Of a stretch of DNA of 64,000 nucleotides, positions 12,516-25,700 are shown in pieces. Source of the DNA: Chionis minor (Eukaryota; Chordata; Aves; Charadriiformes; Chionididae); contig VZSF01002039.1 of NCBI GenBank assembly GCA_013398295.1, positions 186,001-250,000 of the forward strand, in the 5' to 3' direction. The notes below the pieces were generated by a model. It saw only the letters and a list, made by a program, of their open reading frames with translations, had not been told where the DNA came from and did no database searches. Position 1 is the first letter of the stretch. The number at the start of each line of letters is the position of its first letter. The position numbers and the translations under genes are program-made.

Positions 12516-15500
12516 CCTTTCCTGGTATGTATTGGATGTGGAAGGAGAAACAGAGACAGCAGAAATGCATAGACATACTGCAGACTTGGCCTCACAGCAT
12601 TGAACAGAAGAGCCCACTGATGCCAGTGGCCTTTGCTTGTTTCTTGTCACGTTGCTGATGTTCCCAGGGAGTGGCAGATCTGCTAAATCTGTTGGGGTTA
12701 AAATAGGTCTGCATATAGCAACCCAGACTGAATTACATGGTCATAGCAGGATAGAGCCCCTTTGTCCATGTCGATCACCAGTTTTGCCCTTGGAGTTGGA
12801 GGGAAGCCAGCAGTAAGGTGCTAGTAAATAAAATCTGTTAGTCCTTTTGTCCTCGGTCTAGGCTGTACATCCATTCCTATTTTATTCTGCTGGTTTCTGG
12901 AGCTATTTTCCATCGTCCTTATCCAATGTCAAGATAGAAAAAGACCTCTCTGTGATCCTTCTGTTATGTGTGAAATGTAGACAGTGCAAGTTCCTGGCAT
13001 GCCGTGTTCGGTTCCCATGGATTACGTTCTGGCTCTGTACCCTGCTGGCAGCAGGCACTAGATCCTTGTAGGAGTACAGACCCAGACCTGCAGGTGCTGT
13101 TTTCCTGAGCCAAGGAGACAATGCTGGTGGCCGCACAGCCACCATGGTGGTGGAGTGTACTGTGGTGTGACGCAGAGCTTTGGCAACGCTGCTTTGGAGG
13201 AACGTCTCCGTGAGTTCAGTCTCTCCCGGGAGCTGTTCGCATACGGATGGACGCTCCTCTCGCTGGCTGCTGTCGGAGCCGAGTGCTGGGTGCTAGATAG
13301 GACTGATGTATTGCATTTTATAAGTGTTGTCAGGTCCTACTTCTGCATAAAACAGGCTATTTTTTAGATTTGTGAGGTTAGCAGGACTCCCAACACCAGA
13401 GGCTGAAAAGGAATTTTCCTCAAATCAGAAGCTTTCTTGAAAAATCGATACTATGATGTTTCTGTTTCTTCATGGCCTACTTCCACTCACGCTAAGGGTG
13501 GGAAGGAGGAGGCGGTGGGAATATTGTTTGTGTGTCTCTGTAATAGGAGCTTTGGCCTCTGCTACAAGGGCTTTTATGTCCCTATAGAGCTTTTATCTGC
13601 TTGTATTTTGCCTGGTGATTCATTCCTTCCTCAGTCTCCAGACTGATTCATTACATCATTATTGCCCTCTAGAGAGTCTTTGTTTTAGCTCCTGTTCCTA
13701 GGAAGGAATTTAGGGTTTCAGTGGGGTACTTCAGCTTCTCTGATTTTACAGGTTCATGAGAAGTTCTTTACCTTTCTTCCAGGCACCATTGCAAGGATGG
13801 AGAGAGGTGGTGAGGTGTGGTGTGTTGGTTTGTGTTAGTTTTCTTTTTTTTAAATCTGATTGGACTGTTTCCATCTTTGTGAGCATCAAATTGGGATGGT
13901 GAGAGAACACCTACTTCATGGAGCAGTCCCTCCCCCGGGGAGCTGAGGAGGGCAGGATGAAAACCGGGTGTTCCTGTGGGTGCCCTGGCAGAAGGGTAAA
14001 ACCTGGTATGGCTGGGTGCTGAACGGTGTTTGAAGACAGGCTGTAGGCCTGGTCAACCTCTCAAGATGCCCTCATTAGGAGAGGATTTGACAATACTGAT
14101 CTGCAGAGATGGGCCAATGAATGATGCTGAATATACAAGGCTACTGTAATGTGCTGTAACAAGCCTTCTGGCTTACTGCTGAGCATGGTTTCCAAGCGTA
14201 ATAATCTTCCAACCCAGAAAGGAGGTAATGTCTTTGGTGGTGGTGGTGGATTAGGAGAGGGTCTGGCTCTGCAGGCTGTTGGAAAGATAAATGAACGCAT
14301 GTTGCTGGTGTCAAAGCTCTTCAGACTAGAAAGAATCAATGAGGTTTTTATAACAGTAATGACATGCATGCCCTGCTGTGTGTAGAGGCTGCCCTGGGAA
14401 CCAAGCACACACACACAAAAGCTAATTTACTGTCTTTGTACGTACTTTGAATGGTCTGGTTTGGAGTGAAGGTGTATTGTAGTATTTCAGAGTTGGTGGT
14501 ACATCACTGTGCTGGGAAATAAATATTTTGGTACATGATCATAAAACATCCAGCAGCATTCCCCTACCGCACGCCAGGGATGTTGGCTTGATGGGTCTGA
14601 CCATCTCGATGCTGGGCTGCGACTCTTTTCTCCACTTACAATGAGCGCTTTATTGTTACTGCACTGGCCTGCGTGATGTTAGAGATACCCGGAGACCAGG
14701 ATAAAGCGGCATAATGCTATTTTTAGTTCTAGCTGATGTGGTAAATAAGCACTAAAGAATTTAAAGTGTTATGCGTCTTGAGCAAGTAAGACCTGCTATT
14801 AAAATATAATAGATTTGCGGTAAGGAGAGCACAGGTAAAGCTCTGCTGGGATGAGACCTGTCAATGGCATTATGTTTGCTTTGTGTTTTACCTACTTCAG
14901 AGCAAGGTGGGTTAGTAGTTTCTGGAACTAGAAAACCTTTCAGAGGGATAGGGGCTACACAGCATTAGCTGTGGCTTGGTGAAATGGTGCAAGTGTGGGA
15001 TCAGTGGAAACGTACCTAACTTTGCTGTCTTTAAAAAGATAGAAAAGCTGTGGAGGGCAGCTCTTCGAGCAACCCAGAAGCAGACGTGAGCTGCTACTGC
15101 CTTGTCTTCTGTGTTGGTGGGGAGATACTTGGGTGGTCCCTGCTCCTATGGCTGCATGGCCAGGCAGCTACTGACATGGGCCAAGTAGTGAATGGTTCTC
15201 TTAACGCAGAAAGGGGGCCAGTGCCAGCCTGTAGTGCCTTAGCAGTGCGTATTTGTAGTCGTGGCTGTAGGTGAAAAATGTGACACTTTCTAATCTCTGT
15301 AAAACAATTATGCCTCTTCTCTATTTTTCTAGTTTCTAACTATTTTTCATTTTATTTTTGCTACTGGCAGCTGAAAGGGAGCAAGGTATATGAAAAACTT
15401 TTGAGATCGTTACATAGTAAGAACAAACAAATTTTTCAAGAGAGTTAATTAAATATGGAGACAGCATCTATTTTGAAGGAACTCCTGCAACACAGCTTGT

Positions 15501-15957
15501 TTGCCATAATGTTTGTGTGTTTTCCAAACCCAGCTGGCAGAGGTCTGTTTGAATATGAAATTGATGCCTGCCTCCTTGCTCCTCTTCTGATAAATGGAAG
15601 CATCTGCAGTGTTGAGCTGCCAAGCTAAATAGTATTTCCCTTAAGCAGATCTCAAATAGTGAATTGTTCTTAGAGAATAGAAGTGTTTGTGGATTTGTTA
15701 AGACTTTAAATGTTTGCATAATATTTAATGCCAAAGGAAACTCTGGGAGAAAATGTTAGCTGATAAATCTGTTTTGATAAATTGATGTCAATTGCAAGAA
15801 ACTGTTTAAAAAAAAAAAAAGCACTGCAAAAGGATTCTTGGAGAGGAGAGCTGAAGTATGCCTCCAGAAATATTCAAATAATCTCCCTAACAGTCTCCAA
15901 AGAACAATTACATGGTCTGTGACATTGCTGGGTGATATAGTCAGCTGGGGGAGACCA

Positions 15958-16013
15958 CCCACTTCCTCCTCCTCCCTCCTCATCCTCCTCCTCCTTTTTC
16001 TCCTCTTCTAGCT
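15958..16013 (+). repeat. Polypyrimidine (CTC/TCC-rich) tract upstream of the ATIP1 exon
   Basis: Nearly pure C/T on the + strand (cttcctcctcctccctcctc and onward) lies about 360-410 bases before the ATIP1 start codon. CT-rich tracts are common in TATA-less or SP1/GAGA-type promoters and can melt into triplex DNA. Here it may belong to the internal ATIP1 promoter, but that role is inferred from position only. Confidence 0.55.
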
Positions 16014-16014
16014 C

Positions 16015-16371
16015 CCAGCCCCACGGAGTCCCACAGCAGATTAAGCATCAACACTGTGATGCAATTCAGAGGCTGTTGGTTTTCCGAATCACTAAGTCGG
16101 TTTTATTCTGAGGGCAAGCTTTGTTTCCACAACATCTGGTGAGGAGAAGCTGCCAGCAGCATTTACGCCGTGGATATCTGCTTTTCCTGATTTTTTTGCT
16201 TGTCTGTGCATAAGCAATAAGAGCAAAGGAATGGAGACTTGATTATTTCTTCAAGCCTGTTTTCCTTAGCAAGAATTGCTTCACTTCTGCCAGCAGCGAT
16301 TTAAAAATATAGTATGTGACAGTACATGGAGGCTATTTCTTGCTTGTTTGTCTTCCAATTGCACTGAAGAC
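16015..16371 (+). promoter_or_regulatory. MTUS1: Putative internal promoter / 5' leader of the ATIP1 isoform
   Basis: ATIP1 is known in mammals to start from its own first exon, so a promoter must lie upstream of 16372. I see a CT-rich tract at 15958-16013 and an AT-rich TATA-like stretch at 16300-16311 (tttaaaaatat). No CpG island is present. If transcription starts upstream of about 16310, the leader would contain a start-stop pair (ATG TGA at 16314-16319) and a 13-codon upstream ORF (16326-16367) that ends four bases before the main ATG. The transcription start cannot be fixed from the sequence. Confidence 0.35.
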
Positions 16372-16492
16372 ATGTTATGGTCCCCGAAATTTTCCTTATC
16401 CAACATGCGTGTACGGCTGACAGCAAAGGGGTTGCTCCGAAACATTCGTCTACCTTCTGGCTACAAGAAGAGCACTGTTATATTTCATACAG
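16372..16492 (+). CDS. MTUS1: MTUS1 alternative first coding exon (ATIP1 isoform)
   Basis: The exon encodes 40 residues, starting [10 protein letters not shown], passing through [10 protein letters not shown] and [10 protein letters not shown], and ending VIFHT, plus the first base of the next codon at donor ACAG|gtttgt. This closely matches the N-terminus I know for human ATIP1, the short MTUS1 isoform that binds the C-terminal tail of the angiotensin AT2 receptor and is reported to influence receptor delivery to the cell surface and growth-factor signalling. The chosen ATG has G at -3. The frame stays open upstream to about 16276 but without another ATG. The single base left at the donor joins to exon 40194 as G+TT (Val), giving the expected FHT-VDK junction. 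The segment is basic and amphipathic, with no signal peptide. Confidence 0.93.
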
Positions 16493-18759
16493 GTTTGTGG
16501 GTTTTTTAATATGATGATTAGAGCATGCATTGAGGGAATATCTTGTTTACTTCAACAGCAGCTTATTTTTAGCAAATAAAAGCCATACTGGGCATGAAAG
16601 TTTCTGAATTTCATACAGAAGTCTGACTTTTGAGCAAAGTAGTTCTATATTCTGAGTCTGTGTGTGTGCATGCACCCGTGCTGAGCTGCTCGTTTGGAAG
16701 CTGGGTAGTCTGTTTATGAAATGCAAATTGGAATTTGCTCTTTCCTCTCACAAGTCCAAAAATAGTATCAGGAAGTCTGTGCTATTAAATATTTATCTAA
16801 TCATTTTAATGATTATCTGCTGGGGGTAGTGTCTTTTCTATACCTGGATTAGGGGGGGGGTGGAACAGGGAGGGAAGTGGAATGAATACAGGCTGTCACG
16901 ATGTGGCTTTCTGTCTGTGAGGAATATTTGAATACTTTCATATAGGTTATCTGTTATCATACACGTCGTAGTTGGACAAGCAAAGTTCTATGCTCACTTT
17001 GTGTTGATACAAACCTAAAAAGTATCAAGTTCTAGGGATGTTCAAGACAAGTGTGTGTTCAAAAAAAATACCACCCCACCTCTGCCCACCCCCAACTTGC
17101 AAATGCCAAAACAATGACGAAAACAAACAAAAAACCTACCGCGAAATGCTCAGCTGCATCTGACCTGATTTTCATCTTCAGTGCCAGGTAAAGCGAATAA
17201 AGCCACGGTCTGGAACAGGAACAAGGTTATGGAAACTGAGCTTTGTTCCAGGACATACATATGTGTTGTTTTGGCAGAGGGTGGCAGTTGTTTGGTGTTT
17301 GTTTTGGCTAAAATTTAGGGTCACATTTAGAGAAAATGATGGCAGCCTACATATTACATAAGTCTTTTTCTCCACTGCACTATTTGCAATTTTCTTGCGT
17401 TTTACTTAAGGAGGAGCAAGCAGCTACATAAACTAGTTTTGCAGAAGCTCTTCCTCTCAGGCATTTCCTTTCTCCACCCTCTTTGCTTTTATTTTTTGGA
17501 GTTCAGTCCTACCAGTCAGCTTTGCTTCTTGTCCTGGCATTTCACACAGCAGCTTAAACCATCCACCTTGTCATTACTTATCCCTGGCAAAGTAAATCCG
17601 GTTTCCGAGTTCCTCCTGGATGAGAAATTCGGTCACAAACATAATACAGGCTGACTTTTCAAGCGTAATACAGGCTTTCTTTGCAGCTTGCTTGCCTGGC
17701 TTTAAGCTGGGATCAAAATACCTTGATGTTAAAAATTGTTATGTAAGGGAGTCTTCGTGCATATACATACATCTTTGATGTTGCTAACAGTGTGAAATTT
17801 CCACATTGCATGTATTCCAGGGACAAAAATCCTAAAAGTGAAGGGGGGAGGGATAAATTTCAGTCTTCCAAATACTCATTTACTGATATTTGTATAATTT
17901 TGAAAAATAAAAAGAAATGTCAGTGCATGTATTATGGGGGATTTTACAGTGATAAGAACTCGTTTGTGGTGTTACTTCGTTTGAGTGGACGCGGAAGCAA
18001 AACCTGCCTGCAGGACGCCTCTGTTAAATACAGCACGTAAAATAGATTGCTGGCCTTGTGTTCCAGTTAAGCAGCACTTCACTAAATACAGAAGGTCTAT
18101 TCAGCACTTCTTGTGTTTTCTCCCTGCGCAGTAAGTACAGGCTGATGCTATAGCACTGGAAGCTTAGAGAGGTTTTTGCCTGGTCTCCCCCTTCTCCTTT
18201 GCTGTCCCTGTGTCTTTTAGGAAGCCCCTGTGTTAGCAGAAAAGCTGACCAGTGGTTAGCTAGAGCTGAATATACCAAAAAAGTAGGGCATCTGAAAACC
18301 GGGTCATATTCTGCAGTGGCGAGTCCAAGTATGTATAGATATACTGTGGTTTTAGAAACAGAATGCATCGAAGCTTGTTAGTGATTATTTCAGGTTCATA
18401 AAACTCAGCAGCAGTAGATCAGGCAGTGACAATGTATATCAGAAGCCTAAAAGGTTCTTTGTTTTGTTATATGTTGGGAGGAGCCATGTTTGTTTTTGCA
18501 GTGCCAGTATGAGTATCTTTTCTTGTAGGGGCTTAATTGGATTAAGATGATATGTGGCTTCTTTCCAAGGTCACATAAGCATTGAGAAATAGACTATACT
18601 AAGGACTGGATCAACAAATAAGGGAGGGAGCAATTGAAAAAAGGAATTTTGGGGTCCACGCAGGAATGTGAATATGTGTGAGTGTTATGTAAGCAACCAG
18701 TTTTGGTGTAGATTGCGCTTTTAATAAGCGCTATTAAATTAATTATTTAATTAAGTTGA

Positions 18760-19041
18760 AGGACTTTTTACAAGGGCATGTAGTGATAGGATGAGGGGTA
18801 ACCGCTTTAAACTGAAAGAAGGCAGACTTAGAATAGATATTAGGAAGAAATTTCTCACTCAGACACTGGCCCAGGTTGCCCAGAGAAGCTGTGGCTGCCC
18901 CATCCCTGGAAGTGTTCAAGGCCAGGTTGGACGGGGCTTGGAGCAACCAGATCTAGTGGGAGGTGTCCCTGCCCGTGGCAGGGGGTTCGAACTAGATTAT
19001 CTTGAAGGTCCCTTCCAACTCTTAACCATTCGCTGATTCTT
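18760..19041 (+). mobile_element. CR1 LINE 3' fragment
   Basis: It starts at ttttacaagggcatgtagtg, a common truncation point within the CR1 3' region, and proceeds through the conserved blocks (atgaggggtaaccg, aggaagaaatttctcac, cccaggttgcccagagaagc, ggacggggcttggagcaacc) to the 3' end ccttccaact...gctgattct. About a dozen bases are missing after ctcac compared with the copies at 29068 and 54878. It carries only 3' untranslated CR1 sequence. Sense orientation relative to MTUS1. Confidence 0.93.
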
Positions 19042-21265
19042 TTATCATGGATTTCATCCTTTGCTCCCTTTCATAATAGCAGAGACTGACTGCCTTCTAC
19101 AACTGTAGAGCATCCTGGAGATATTCATGGCAATTGTTGAAATATAAAGTAGTGTGGAGCGCAAGCCAAGCTGGATTATTCTGTTACCCTGTCCTGGCTG
19201 CTGGTCTGTGGTGCAGTACCTTGGTGAGGTTAGGATAGAGAGGAGGAGGATGGAACTCCCTCGTGTTTTCATTCTGACTTGGTATTTTGCAGCAGCCTGC
19301 CGCAGTTTCCTCACAGTATGCAGTGTGGCTGGCCATACAGTTATTAACACTGGTGTTAAGTTATTCCACACTAGTCATTGCATTTATAGTGAAATGGATC
19401 CTTGGGCTGGACTCTGTCTGCACTGCTTACATCTTGTCTGTGTGGAGGTGTCAAAGTAACTGGAGTAGTTCAAGTATCTCGCAGTGTAAGCATACAGCCT
19501 GATCAGGAAAAAACAAATACAACAGGATTTTTTTTTCTAGGAATGGAATAAATGCAGAGGAAACCTGCTGTAAAATTTAAAGTGCTTCTTAAAGTCATTC
19601 AGCTTGTTGCCTTGTGTCTGACTTCTGCTGTGTGCTCTACCCTGCTTCAAGGTCATCATATCCAGAAATTTCTTTTCCCTTTAAATACAGACAGATGTCG
19701 AAGCATCGCTTTTCTCAGCTGCTGGAAGTATAGGACACCTACATTGTTAGCTGTATATAATGAGTGTCCTCTTCAGCAAAACAGAAACACTAAAAGGCCT
19801 CAGGAAGTACTTTATTTACCCATCCTGTTGCTTGTAAAGCTTATTTGTACCAAGTAACTGAAACAAAAATCCCAATGCCTCAGAACTGCATAAACATCAT
19901 AGAGAGGAGCTAAATGTGAACCAGTGTGTTTCAGTGATGAAATGTAACATTTGCTTCCTCTTTCAAACCATTAAGGATTTTTACCAAAGAGCGACTTAAG
20001 TGCTCTTGTGCTCTTCATGCATCAGTGGTGTGACAGAGTAAATCATCATCTCTCTATAATTCTGTATAAGCTGCCAGAGAAAGACATTGGTGTATGAATG
20101 ATTCAAAACAGTGATTCTGAGTTACTTATGTTTTCCCTTGCGTAAAGATAAAATTCTAGCCAAGGAACTAGTTTTGCAAATGGAGGTCAAAGCTCTTGTG
20201 CCTTTTGGTTGGAGTTTTTTTTAAGGGTTGTATACTGTACTGTTGCTTTTGTGGTGAACTGTTTTGTCTCAAAACATGTTCATCCAGCCCTTCTTACTGC
20301 TTTTCTTTCTCTTCCTCCCTGAAGCAAACTGTACTTAATGCTCTTATCTCTCTGGTGACTTCTGTTGCTTACTAAACCTAGTTATTCTCTTGTTACCTTG
20401 GGAATAAGAGGTATCTCAGAGGGCAAACAGTAGCTGATGTCATTTCAGCCATATCAATTTTAAAAGTCTCCTTTTTTGCCTTGCTAGCAACGAGCAAACA
20501 TCACAGACCTGTTTATTTGAGCAGATGACATCCTCCTCCAATATGATTTCTTCCCTAAACCCTGCTTCAGATCACATTGGGAACTTTGCAATTACTTGTG
20601 TGCATCCCAAAGCAGTGCTTTTAAAGGAGGATTCCAAACACCTGAGGTGTTACGAGTTGCTTAACTGTTCACATGCCCTTTTTTATCCCCCCCAAGAATA
20701 ACTGAAGTACTAATTAATGTTTGACACCACTGATTAATATAAAACTGTAGACAGATACCCAATGTGCTCAACCCTACAAAGTATTCTAAATCGGAAAGTC
20801 TGCTGGAGAGGTTTGATACAGGACAGAGACGTTAAGTATTTGTCACCTAACAAGGAAAAAATACAGTTCAGAAGTAGAGCCAGCTTATCTATTGTGAGCT
20901 AAAGTTGAATAGCTGGAAACTGTTTGTCATGGGGGATTTTGGATTTAATCATGTTCCTGTTGAAGTCAGTGAGACTCTTTGCTCCTGACTTAATCTGTTC
21001 AAGACCTGTTTTGTTGAAGAGGACTAAATGACCTGCCCAGTGTGCTTGATTTCAATCTTAATAGGTCATAGCTTCAGTAGGCATGTAGGTGATAGCTAAA
21101 TGAAGGTTCTTATTCTCAGGTGGTAGGGCTCTGTGTTTTGGAGTTTGTAAATATAGCTTGTAATCTATACAAGTCTCAACCAACTGATGTATTTATGGTA
21201 GGTATAAGATGAAGACAACTCTAGGCCTTTACAAAGGAAGCCTGGATAGGAGAAAGGACCTGCTT

Positions 21266-21360
21266 AAAAAAAAAAAAAAAAAAAAACCACCAAAAAACCC
21301 CACCCCTCGAACAACCAAACAAAACCCCCAAATGCACCCAAAACCCCACAAAAAATAGAC
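21266..21360. repeat. A-rich low-complexity tract
   Basis: A run of about 22 A is followed by A/C-rich sequence with C runs (ccaccaaaaaacccc, aaccaaacaaaacc). No element body is recognisable on either side, so I cannot tell whether it is an old retrotransposon tail or simple expansion. A similar A run with caaac repeats occurs at 48659-48705. Confidence 0.7.
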
Positions 21361-22679
21361 ATCAAACCCACCAAGATCAAAACAATAACTTATATGTGAT
21401 GTTAACACTTAAACTGTGCATGAAAAAGAATGTAAATGAGGAACTTTGCTCAAACAAATATTTGGAGAAAGAAGTGGAGTGCTGTGGAAAAGCAGATGCG
21501 CGGCAACTTTTGCATTCTGGCTCCACGGTGGTGGGTGAGTGCTGGATTTTGTTACTCCTTCCCTTATGTAGATTAATTATATGTGAAGTATTTGTCAACA
21601 TGAAATAAGTAGAATTGCCGCTTCAAGCTCAACTTCATAGAAGAGTAGTTAATTGGAGAGTAAATACAAAAGACCTAGAAAATTACCTCTGCCAGCATCG
21701 TTGCATATTCTAAGTGTGCATTTGTTCCCACTTGGTATGTCTCATAAGTGAAAAGGGTCTGGCTGCAGCTTCTGTTGCTGTGAAGTAGGTTGGGGTTTGG
21801 AAGTGACATGCAGCTACAATTACGCTTTAAAACCTGAATAGCTTTTAAATTACTTCGGGGGATTTCCAGTGTTGTAAAACTGGACTTAAACTTTTAAAAG
21901 CTGCTTCTACCAGTTTTGCAGCTTGTGCAAGTGAATCTGTTACTGTAGTAGAAATAGCTTGCAGGACTCAGACAAAAAAAGCATTACTACCTATTCAGTC
22001 CTTTTAATTTGAACTCTCTAAGGCATAAAGCAATAGCTTTTTTGAGGGGAAAACAATACCATGAAATTTTAGTGCTAGAATGCAGTGTTTTGAGTATTTG
22101 CAGCCAATTGGCTCAGTGTTTTGTGTTACACTTCTTTCTTTGTTGGCAGAGAAAACTCTGCTGTGGGAGGGGAGCGGAAGGCAGAAAAAGTTTCTTGCCT
22201 CTTCAATTAATTAAATATAATTATGTTCACTACTGTGGGGGCAGTACTGAGTAGATTGGAACCACACTTACCACTTGTTGCAATCAATGGCAAGAGATGA
22301 CAATTTCTGTTTATAGATTGGCTGTTAATTTAGTGTCATGTAAGGAAGCGGTGTCTTCCCTGGTTTTATTACTTTAAAAAACTCAAATCCCCAGGTGGCA
22401 TGATGCGTAGGAATAACCTAGGTCCAAAGTTGATAGATTTGATGCCTTTAGGAGAATTGCTGGTGCTCCAAACAGCTCTTGACTGTTTCACCGAATATCC
22501 TACAGAAAACTAACTTATTTGGAAAACTATTTGCAAGCAGATCACATCTCTCTTGGCTTGTCTTCCCCCAGAACAAAATCCAGTGAAGGCTGCGTTGGTC
22601 AAGCTGGCTGGCTTGCCAAGTTCACCCGTACCTCTCTACTTGCTCCTCTTCAACATCATCTGCTGTTTGTGCGTAATGG

Positions 22680-22776
22680 AGTAGAATTGTTTTGGTTGGA
22701 AGAGACCTTTAAGATCATCAAGTCCAACCTAGCACTACCAACTTATCACTAAACTGTGTCCCTCAGCACCATATTT
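22680..22776 (-). mobile_element. Short CR1 LINE 3' fragment, antisense
   Basis: About 97 bases match the reverse complement of the CR1 3' end: ttttggttggaagagacctt, taagatcatcaagtccaacc and aaactgtgtccctcagcacc, in the same order as in the minus-strand copy at 11824. A few bases are deleted near the middle. The terminal ATTCTATG repeats are degraded to tagaattg. Confidence 0.88.
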
Positions 22777-25700
22777 ACAGTGTGTACAGAGTAGTCTTGT
22801 CAGAAAGATCTGATTGAATTAAATCTGATTTTTAAGAGGAAGTTAAGCAATTATTTTTACCATGATGGTAAACTAGGGCTGCAGAATTGTTAATTAATGA
22901 CTTAGATTACAGTTAGCACCTTTCCAGGTATGTCCACCAAGAATGCTCTTCGCCATTACCTTTTAATTGTCATAGTCTTGTTTCTGTTCTCCATCTTATA
23001 GAGAGAAGAAAATAGCATTTAATCTTCTGGAAAAAAATGAATGCACCAGCAGAATAACTTGTTTAAATCATCTTTAAAAAAACCAAACTGTTCAATTTAG
23101 CTGTCAATATACTCAAATGTAGAAATAATACACCTTAAATAACCTGCCTTATATCTGGCAGAGATGTTTCTTTACGGTTGCTGTTTATGAACCTTCCATT
23201 GGTACCGTGTTTACTGATGTCTAGTGGTTGTAGCGAGAGTGCTAACAACCCTGGGTCCTGTGTTCAGCTCCCGGTTAACTTTAATTTTGCTGCTTGTCAT
23301 GTTAGTATACATTTGCTTATACATTTATAGTGAGTAAAGGTTCTTCCTCAAGACGCTCACGTAAACAGTTTGTATGTGATGTTGTGGAAGTACTTCTAGT
23401 TAGGCAGGAAACAGGACAGCTGGCAACATCTGTGGTGAAATTCTTTTAATGAGAGCTCATCCTTCTCTTAAAGAAAACTAGCAGTCCTTCAGCAGAAAAG
23501 TCAGGAAAGTGTTACAAATAATACTCAGTGATGACTTCACTTCTTTAATGATAATTTTAGACTCTCAGATATTTTGGTGGCCTTCATTTTTTATCCGTGT
23601 GTGAATATTGCTAATATCAGAAGCACTTAAATTACTAAAAACGTTATGTTTATACTTATTACAAGAATAGTCTTTGTGCTAAGCATTTTCAAATACTTGA
23701 AGTAGTGAAACAGGAACATTGGAAATGCTTCCAGCAGAAGAATGAGTGAACTTTACTTATAAAGCCAGTTGCAAATTATTCTACTCCAAATAAAACAGAC
23801 TGCTAGAAAACTTTGCCTTTCTGAGCCATAAGCACGGGCCACTTCTTGTAATAACCAAGATAAAATCAAGGCTCACTTATTTCCACAAATACTACTGTAC
23901 AACCTACCATACCACCTGCTTAACTCACCAAATTAAGACATTTTGCCATGTTGTGGGGTGGTGGTTTTTTTTAAAGTTCTAATATGAAATGAGTAGCATA
24001 ACCCTATTAAACCTGTATTCCTGTGTCTTGGGAGGGACTTCTCAGCTGGCACTTAAGGTCTGGGAAGACAAGATGCATGTGTCATGCGCAGTGAATATTT
24101 TTCTTGCTGCATTTATCAGTGGTACAAGTAGAGGTGTTTGTAGCTGGAGATCTTTCATAGGGATTAACCTCATGTATGGATTTGGATCTTTGCGGTAAGT
24201 TATGGGTATTCCTCAGTGAACACTGCAGTTATCTGAGGTATCAGCTCCTCGTGAAAATTCCCGTAGTCGTCTTTTCCTCTCTCCCTGCCCACCACCCAAT
24301 TAAGCGAAAACGTAAGCCTGCCACCTTTGCAGTTTTTAGCTGAAACAGAAGAGACTAAGGGGAACACTGAACGCAGAGAACAATGCAGTCTTTCAAACCC
24401 CCTCCGCAGGAACTGCCTGGACTCCAGAGCAGGCAGGGCGAGCAGTCCTTCCTTGAGGGGCGCACTGGTACCTGTCGGTGGCCTTTGCCGAAGTGACCTT
24501 TAGTCATGCAGTTCCGTTAGGAGTTGTTGGGAAGAGAAATCCCTTGACTTCCCGGGGCGGTCAGCAAGCGGCGGGAGGACTGTGAGCCTCTCAGAGGGTG
24601 GGGACACATTATATCTTGTGGCTAATAAAAGCGCTGGGTGCTGCCCTGTTCTGTTTTGTTTTCAGCTTGGCAAGATGTTTCCAGGTGGGCTCTGTTGGGT
24701 TGCGCTCGGGCTGTTCCTGAAACAATGGTGTGCAATGTTCTAGGCATGTCCCTGGGGAGACATCTTTGCTGCTTAATAACAGGAAAACTGGTTAACGTTA
24801 ACAGGAAGCACACAAATAGGTCCTTAACTATGGTGTGGTGACTGCCAGAAATTGTATGAGTGCTTTTCGTGTGTCTTCTGAGAAGGGGATGTTCCAGCAG
24901 CACTTAGAGCTGGTGTGGGGCACTTGAGATGCCATATTTTCTGTCTTCCACTTGCACTGAAGCATGGAAGATTGAGTTCGAGTGGATTATTTTAACCAGC
25001 AGCAACTGAAGTGGTTCTATTATGATGCTATTTTATTCTATTAACCATCAAATTGAGTTTCACGTCTAGGGTAGCTTTAAAGCACTATTTCAAGGTTAAT
25101 TTTGGACACATGTTCAACCATGCTGGTATTCCTTAAAACGTGCTACGCTGCTGCGTCCTGAAATACATTTTCCTGAAGTTGTAAGCTTATCTCTAATTTT
25201 GGTGTCTGCTTAAATTTTTCTTCATTCTGCAAAGACTTTACTTCATGTTAACTGTGTTCATATGTGTAATCAAAAAGGATGAATAGCACAGGTGCTGAAA
25301 CTGTAAATTGGAATAGTAATATATAAAAGTAAAAATAACTTATCCTAGGTGAAGCAACCCAGCAGAGGTGGATATGTGTGAATACCATTTCTAGTGCCTT
25401 ACAGAAACAGTACTGGTCTGCAGTAACCCAGAGTCTTAACCAAGCTATGTGAAACAGCTGTAGAAATAGATAATCCTCTAGTTAGACATGGGAAAAGTTT
25501 AATGCAACTTCCCTTAGGTGATCTTCCAGACATGCCAGGGCAGTCCTCTGCAAATAGGGTAAATGTATGCCTCTGCTCTGCTGTGTAGAAATGATGGTAC
25601 AGATTAATAACTTTTTGCAAAGTAACTGCTGGATTATTTTTTTTACTAATGGGAAAACACCTAATTTGGGACTGAACTCATCAAATTAAGCCAGCATAGC

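Larger units (their letters stand above)
2898..16371 (+). other. MTUS1: MTUS1 long intron, 5' part (up to the ATIP1 start codon)
   Basis: This is about 13.5 kb of mostly AT-rich sequence. Recognisable contents are a GGT-rich tract near 5137-5160, a G/T-rich tract at 6889-6935, a TTA tract near 7250-7275, and an inverted CR1 at 11824-12515. The proposed ATIP1 promoter and leader occupy its end (about 15950-16371). Open frames here are short and show no known domain. Confidence 0.6.

Noticed and set aside
13185..13240. Peptide LEERLREFSLS resembling the CR1 RT C-terminus
   Set aside because: Similarity covers only about a dozen residues and the flanks show no CR1 sequence; too short to call.
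15371..15386. Possible 15-base microexon between ctggcag and gtatat
   Set aside because: Too short to test, weak donor, and no phase or homology support.
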